This document shows positions 60,989-64,000 of a stretch of DNA of 64,000 nt, in pieces. Numbering within the stretch: position 1 is the first letter of the stretch; every line of letters starts with the position of its first letter. The DNA lies in the NCBI GenBank assembly GCA_963601915.1, contig CAVCGL010000009.1, positions 1-64,000 on the forward strand, read 5' to 3'. The DNA comes from Butyricicoccus_A sp963601915 (GTDB lineage: Bacteria; Bacillota; Clostridia; Oscillospirales; Butyricicoccaceae). Both the position numbers and the translations under genes were made by a program. Below the pieces are notes generated by a model that searched no databases, was not told the origin of the DNA, and worked only from the letters and a program-made list of their open reading frames with translations.

Positions 60989-62230
60989 TTACTCTACGCT
61001 CGGGAACGCAACGTCTGCCTGCTGTTCCTTCAGCGCACGAACCTTGAGCGGCAGGCCGAACAGGTTGATGAATCCTTCAGAATCTGCCTGGTTGTACATG
61101 TCATCCTCAGCGAAGGTTGCCATTGCCTCGGAATGCAGGGTGTACGGAGAAGTTACGGATGCCGGAATGATGTTGCCCTTGTACAGCTTCAGCTTGACAT
61201 CGCCGGTAACCGTCTTCTGGGTCTCATCAACGAATGCGCTCAGTGCCTTGCGCAGCGGGGTGTACCACTGGCCGTTGTAAACCAGCTCGCCGAACTTCTG
61301 TGCAACCAGAGCCTTGTAATGAGAAGTCTCCTTGTCAAGAGTGATCTCTTCCAGCTTCTTGTGTGCTGCATACATGATAGCACCGCCCGGAGTCTCGTAT
61401 ACGCCGCGGCTCTTCATGCCTACCAGACGGTTCTCTACCAGATCCAGCAGACCGATGCCGTTTGCGCCGCCCAGCTCATTCAGCTTCTTCAGCAGGGCAA
61501 CGGATTCCATCTCTTCGCCGTCAACAGCGGTCGGAACGCCCTGCTCAAAGTGGATGGTCACGTAGGTCGGCTTGTCCGGAGCCTTCTCCGGAGAAACGCC
61601 CATCTCGAGGATGTCATCATACTTCGGCTCGTTTGCCGGATCCTCCAGATCCAGACCCTCATGGGACAGATGCCAGATGTTCTTATCCTTAGAATAGTTG
61701 GTCTCGCGGTTAATCTTCAGCGGGATGTTATGTGCTTCTGCGTAGTCAATTTCCTTGTCGCGGCTGTCCAGCTCCCAGAAACGCCACGGAGCCAGAACCT
61801 GCATCTCCGGTGCGAAAGCCTTGATAGCCAGCTCGAAACGAACCTGGTCGTTGCCCTTACCGGTGCAACCATGAACGATAGTGTCTGCGCCTTCCTTCTT
61901 GGCGATCTCAACAAGACGGCGAGCGATGATCGGACGAGCAAAGGAGGTACCCAGCAGGTAGCCCTCGTAGTCTGCGTCAGCCTTCATGGTCGGGATGATG
62001 TAGTCATCAACGAACTCCTTGGTCAGATCCATGACATACAGCTTGGAAGCGCCGGTCTTCAGTGCCTTCTCTTCCAGACCGTCCAGCTCGGTGCCCTGTC
62101 CTACGTCACCGGAAACAGCGACTACTTCACAGCCATAGTTTTCCTTCAGCCACGGGATCAGAACAGAAGTGTCCAGACCGCCGGAATATGCCAGAACTGC
62201 CTTTTTAATCTTCATATCTTTCGTTGCCAT
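60989..62230 (-). CDS. argG: Argininosuccinate synthase
   Basis: ArgG condenses citrulline and aspartate using ATP. The 413-residue protein has the ATP loop AYSGGLDTSVL, SGDVGQGTEL, and TGKGNDQVRFE. ATG at 62230 has GGAGG ten bases upstream; the frame extends to 62269 without a better site. It leads the argGHCJBDF operon, under a consensus promoter and an ARG box. Confidence 0.97.
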   Translation of the reverse strand: MATKDMKIKKAVLAYSGGLDTSVLIPWLKENYGCEVVAVSGDVGQGTELDGLEEKALKTGASKLYVMDLTKEFVDDYIIPTMKADADYEGYLLGTSFARPIIARRLVEIAKKEGADTIVHGCTGKGNDQVRFELAIKAFAPEMQVLAPWRFWELDSRDKEIDYAEAHNIPLKINRETNYSKDKNIWHLSHEGLDLEDPANEPKYDDILEMGVSPEKAPDKPTYVTIHFEQGVPTAVDGEEMESVALLKKLNELGGANGIGLLDLVENRLVGMKSRGVYETPGGAIMYAAHKKLEEITLDKETSHYKALVAQKFGELVYNGQWYTPLRKALSAFVDETQKTVTGDVKLKLYKGNIIPASVTSPYTLHSEAMATFAEDDMYNQADSEGFINLFGLPLKVRALKEQQADVAFPSVE

Positions 62231-62327
62231 CGTATATAAGCCTCCATTAAGAAGGGCGGTTTGTTTCATATCCAGTGCAAAACCAACGCTTTGCTGTGCG
62301 AATCGCCCCTGTTTTTGTCATGACCAT

Positions 62328-62356
62328 ATTATAATCCCGCTGGTCGCAGAATGCAA
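62328..62356 (-). promoter_or_regulatory. Promoter of the arginine operon
   Basis: TTGCAT (62351-62356) and TATAAT (62328-62333) are 17 bases apart on the minus strand, giving a leader of about 90 bases before argG. Confidence 0.85.
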
Positions 62357-62382
62357 GGAAAACTTTTAAATATTTTCCAAAA

Positions 62383-62396
62383 TGTATATTTATTCA
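62383..62396. promoter_or_regulatory. ARG box, putative ArgR/AhrC operator
   Basis: TGTATATTTATTCA matches every fixed position of the TGNATWWWWATNCA half-site consensus for arginine repressors. It lies about 27 bases upstream of the argG -35. Only one clear box is visible. Confidence 0.65.
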
Positions 62397-62509
62397 TCAC
62401 ATCTATTACTTTTTCGTGCCCGCTTGCCCCCAGTATCTTTTTTTCGTCACCTGTATCGGAAAACAGATACAAAAAACCGGAAATCTTCGCACTTTTTCCG
62501 CAATTCATC

Positions 62510-62538
62510 TTGCAAATCCCTGATTTTTATTCTATGAT
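62510..62538 (+). promoter_or_regulatory. Promoter of the lipoprotein gene
   Basis: TTGCAA (62510-62515) and TATGAT (62533-62538) are 17 bases apart on the plus strand, about 115 bases upstream of the start codon. Confidence 0.75.
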
Positions 62539-62656
62539 AGGCATGATACGTGAAGTGGTAATTTATAAGTACAAAAACCGGCAGATTCTCGAAATTCCCG
62601 CCCGTCTGTTACAGGAATGGGAACATTTCGTGCTCTGCAATCGAAAGGAGCAACCT

Positions 62657-63196
62657 ATGAAACGATGCAATCGTCTGCTATGTCTCGCACTTTCCGGCAT
62701 TCTTTTGCTCGGTCTGTTTACCGGCTGCGGCAAAAAAGATACCACCGACGAGGATACCCCCGCTGCAACACAGGCACTGACTGCGCAGGAAGATGACACC
62801 ATGCACATGAATATGCTGTTTTCTCTCATCAGCACGCCGGACAGCGGCGTGACGGAACTGCTGGGTGACGGCAGCTCACAAAAGTACGATGCGGACGGCA
62901 AACTGACCGCGCGCGAATTCGATGACGGCGTCGTATACGGCTGTCATGTCACGTTTACCGTGTATTACAATGCATACGGCGATGTGACCTCGATTCGCGT
63001 TGCCTTCCCGAAGTCCGCGGACATCACGGAGGATCAGCTGCGCGACACGATCACAGAGCTGGTCGGCAGAAATCCAGACGGTGATGTATGGAAAGCAGAC
63101 ACCGCCACCATCACCTTATCCAGCACGGATGACGGTCTGACACTCAACCTGGAGCAGTTCGAGGCAGACACCGCCGAAGGCGGCACGCAGAACTAA
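62657..63196 (+). CDS. Lipoprotein of unknown function
   Basis: This 179-residue protein starts at ATG 62657 with AAAGGAG six bases upstream; longer frames have no binding site. It has a lipoprotein signal (basic MKRCNR, hydrophobic core, lipobox LFTGC) followed by an acidic Thr/Asp-rich linker and a domain of about 130 residues with alternating strands (VVYGCHVTFTVYYNAYGDVTSIRVAFP ... LRDTITELVGRNP). No family is recognised. It is monocistronic, with promoter and terminator. Confidence 0.85.
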   Translation: MKRCNRLLCLALSGILLLGLFTGCGKKDTTDEDTPAATQALTAQEDDTMHMNMLFSLISTPDSGVTELLGDGSSQKYDADGKLTAREFDDGVVYGCHVTFTVYYNAYGDVTSIRVAFPKSADITEDQLRDTITELVGRNPDGDVWKADTATITLSSTDDGLTLNLEQFEADTAEGGTQN

Positions 63197-63204
63197 CCCT
63201 CTCT

Positions 63205-63238
63205 CCGACAGCCTGAAAACAGGCTGTCGGTTTTCTTT
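63205..63238 (+). terminator. Terminator of the lipoprotein gene
   Basis: An 11-bp stem CCGACAGCCTG/CAGGCTGTCGG with an AAAA loop (63205-63230) is followed by TTTTCTTT on the plus strand. Confidence 0.92.
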
Positions 63239-63341
63239 GCTCTTTTGCGCGTATTTTGCATCATTTTGTTCTTTTTTCGCTGTGCACGCGCACAAATTGC
63301 ATAAATTTTACACATTATTCATAACTATTTTATGCGTTTCG

Positions 63342-63370
63342 TTGACCTTCGCAAACAGGTGTGTTACACT
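63342..63370 (+). promoter_or_regulatory. Promoter of the ArsA-like ATPase gene
   Basis: TTGACC (63342-63347) and TACACT (63365-63370) are 17 bases apart on the plus strand. A leader of about 180 bases follows before the gene. The sequence between the previous terminator and this promoter shows nothing else. Confidence 0.7.
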
Positions 63371-63422
63371 GAGTGTAAGAAAAGATATAGGTATTCGCGC
63401 GGCACGGTCTGCCGTTTTCCTT

Positions 63423-63502
63423 TGCTGACACTCTCTGTTTCCCCATGCACGCATTCTCTGTCAACGATGGTTCATGGCGGCAGATCCCTGTCAGCATTTT
63501 TT
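63423..63502 (+). terminator. Possible attenuator in the ATPase leader
   Basis: TGCTGACA (63423-63430) can pair with TGTCAGCA (63489-63496), which is followed at once by six T. A CCATG/CATGG pairing lies inside. Position between promoter and gene suggests premature termination control. Confidence 0.45.
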
Positions 63503-63560
63503 ACTTTTCCTGTGCTTATGGGAAAAGGAGGGCATGACCACCAAAGGGAGGGGTGGGCTT

Positions 63561-64000
63561 ATGTATCATTTTAATCCACAGGAAGACATTCAGACGAAAT
63601 ACGTCGTCTTCGCCGGTCCGGGCGGCTCCGGAAAGACCTCAGCAGCGTGCGCGGCAGCGGTCTCTCTGGCAGATCGCGGATGCCGCACCTTATTCATCGG
63701 AACCGATGCTGTCAGCCATTTGTCCGAGCTGTTCGACATGTCGTTTACCACGCCGGTCGCAACCGTTCCGCAAATCCCGAAGCTGGACATCATGTCGATT
63801 GACCCGCTGCAGGACTTTGAACGCGTGTTTGTCCAGCTGGAACAATTTCTCTTGAACCCCGCAACACGGTTTCAATACTCGTATGTCATCGCGGACATTT
63901 GGGATACCGAATGGATGCTGCAAGAGCTGCGCTCTCCGCTGTTCTCCGACCATCACGAGCTCATGCATGTCCTGACCGATCCGAATCAGACCAGTGCATT
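63561..64000 (+). CDS. ArsA/GET3-like P-loop ATPase (partial, cut by window end)
   Basis: The frame from ATG 63561 stays open for 146 codons to the window edge. Its N-terminus reads KYVVFAGPGGSGKTSAACAAAVSLADRG, then LFIGTDAVSHLSELFDMS, matching the P-loop and switch I region of ArsA-type ATPases. The deviant P-loop has GPGGSGKT where ArsA has GKGGVGKT, so the signature lysine is a proline. GGGAGG lies about 9 bases upstream; an in-frame ATG at 63534 is too close to its AGGAGG. The rest of the protein, including later ATPase motifs, is not visible. Confidence 0.75.
   Translation, partial: MYHFNPQEDIQTKYVVFAGPGGSGKTSAACAAAVSLADRGCRTLFIGTDAVSHLSELFDMSFTTPVATVPQIPKLDIMSIDPLQDFERVFVQLEQFLLNPATRFQYSYVIADIWDTEWMLQELRSPLFSDHHELMHVLTDPNQTSA

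Larger units (their letters stand above)
62231..62656. other. Divergent regulatory region between argG and the lipoprotein gene
   Basis: This 426-base gene-free stretch holds the argG leader, the argG promoter, one ARG box, a small TGTATC/GATACA dyad near 62453-62472, and the plus-strand lipoprotein promoter. No further gene was found. Confidence 0.7.

Noticed and set aside
62453..62476. TGTATC/GATACA hairpin followed by A run as a terminator
   Set aside because: On the plus strand the tract is A, not T; on the minus strand the T run precedes the stem, so it cannot terminate transcription.
1..64000. CRISPR arrays, tRNA/rRNA genes, insertion sequences, prophage genes
   Set aside because: None was seen: no regularly spaced repeats, cloverleaf, transposase, integrase or phage structural motifs.

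Overview
The window reads as chromosomal backbone of a low-to-moderate-GC Gram-positive anaerobe of class Clostridia, probably in or near the Oscillospirales. This rests on the gene order (rnc/smc/ftsY, nadD/yqeK/LCP/rsfS/leuS, topA/dprA/trmFO), the presence of YqeK, TrmFO, RsfS, CdaR-type and DUF4830 proteins, SLH-domain exported proteins, and strong AGGAGG ribosome binding sites. The family-level placement is inference. Nearly every gene lies on the minus strand; only the last ~1.5 kb switches to plus. No tRNA, rRNA, CRISPR array, prophage or insertion sequence was recognised.

Layout (minus strand unless stated): 0.1-4.3 kb, a divergent type II topoisomerase pair (ParE/ParC-like). 4.5-5.7 kb, two small membrane proteins, a candidate structured RNA, and rpsU, which is too short for many gene finders. 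5.8-13.7 kb, leuS, rsfS, an LCP protein, yqeK, nadD, yhbY, rdgB, rph and ftsY. 13.7-18.3 kb, a cell-surface cassette (two tandem paralogous polytopic proteins, GtrA, GT2) that separates ftsY from smc. 18.3-26.4 kb, smc, a radical SAM gene, rnc, acpP, plsX, trmFO. 26.4-34.4 kb, topA, dprA, a SpoU methyltransferase, lysS, greA and a CtpA-type protease. 34.5-37.6 kb, a CdaR-like regulator, a pseudouridine synthase, a DUF4830 protein and two peptides of about 30 residues with one membrane helix each. 37.8-44.8 kb, an EF-G-like GTPase with a decayed EF-G fragment behind it, then a 1237-residue protein whose C-terminal third has the layout of a P1B ATPase with every catalytic motif lost, and rlmB. 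44.9-46.6 kb, two orphan membrane proteins in AT-richer DNA. 46.7-54.0 kb, an SLH amidase, the threonine/lysine-branch operon (ACT regulator, hom, thrB, lysC) and an SLH-transglutaminase protein. 54.1-62.3 kb, a seven-gene arginine operon argGHCJBDF with a consensus promoter and a full ARG-box match upstream. 62.6-64.0 kb (plus strand), a lipoprotein and the 5' part of an ArsA/GET3-like ATPase cut by the window edge.

Functionally the window combines translation and RNA maturation, chromosome topology and segregation, protein targeting and lipid precursor supply, envelope remodelling, and amino acid synthesis from aspartate and glutamate. Most of this is ordinary. The least explained items are the pseudo-P-type-ATPase, the AT-rich orphan pair, the candidate RNA beside rpsU, an 18-bp perfect palindrome over a promoter, and the mini membrane peptides. 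No convincing new multi-gene defence or mobile system was seen.
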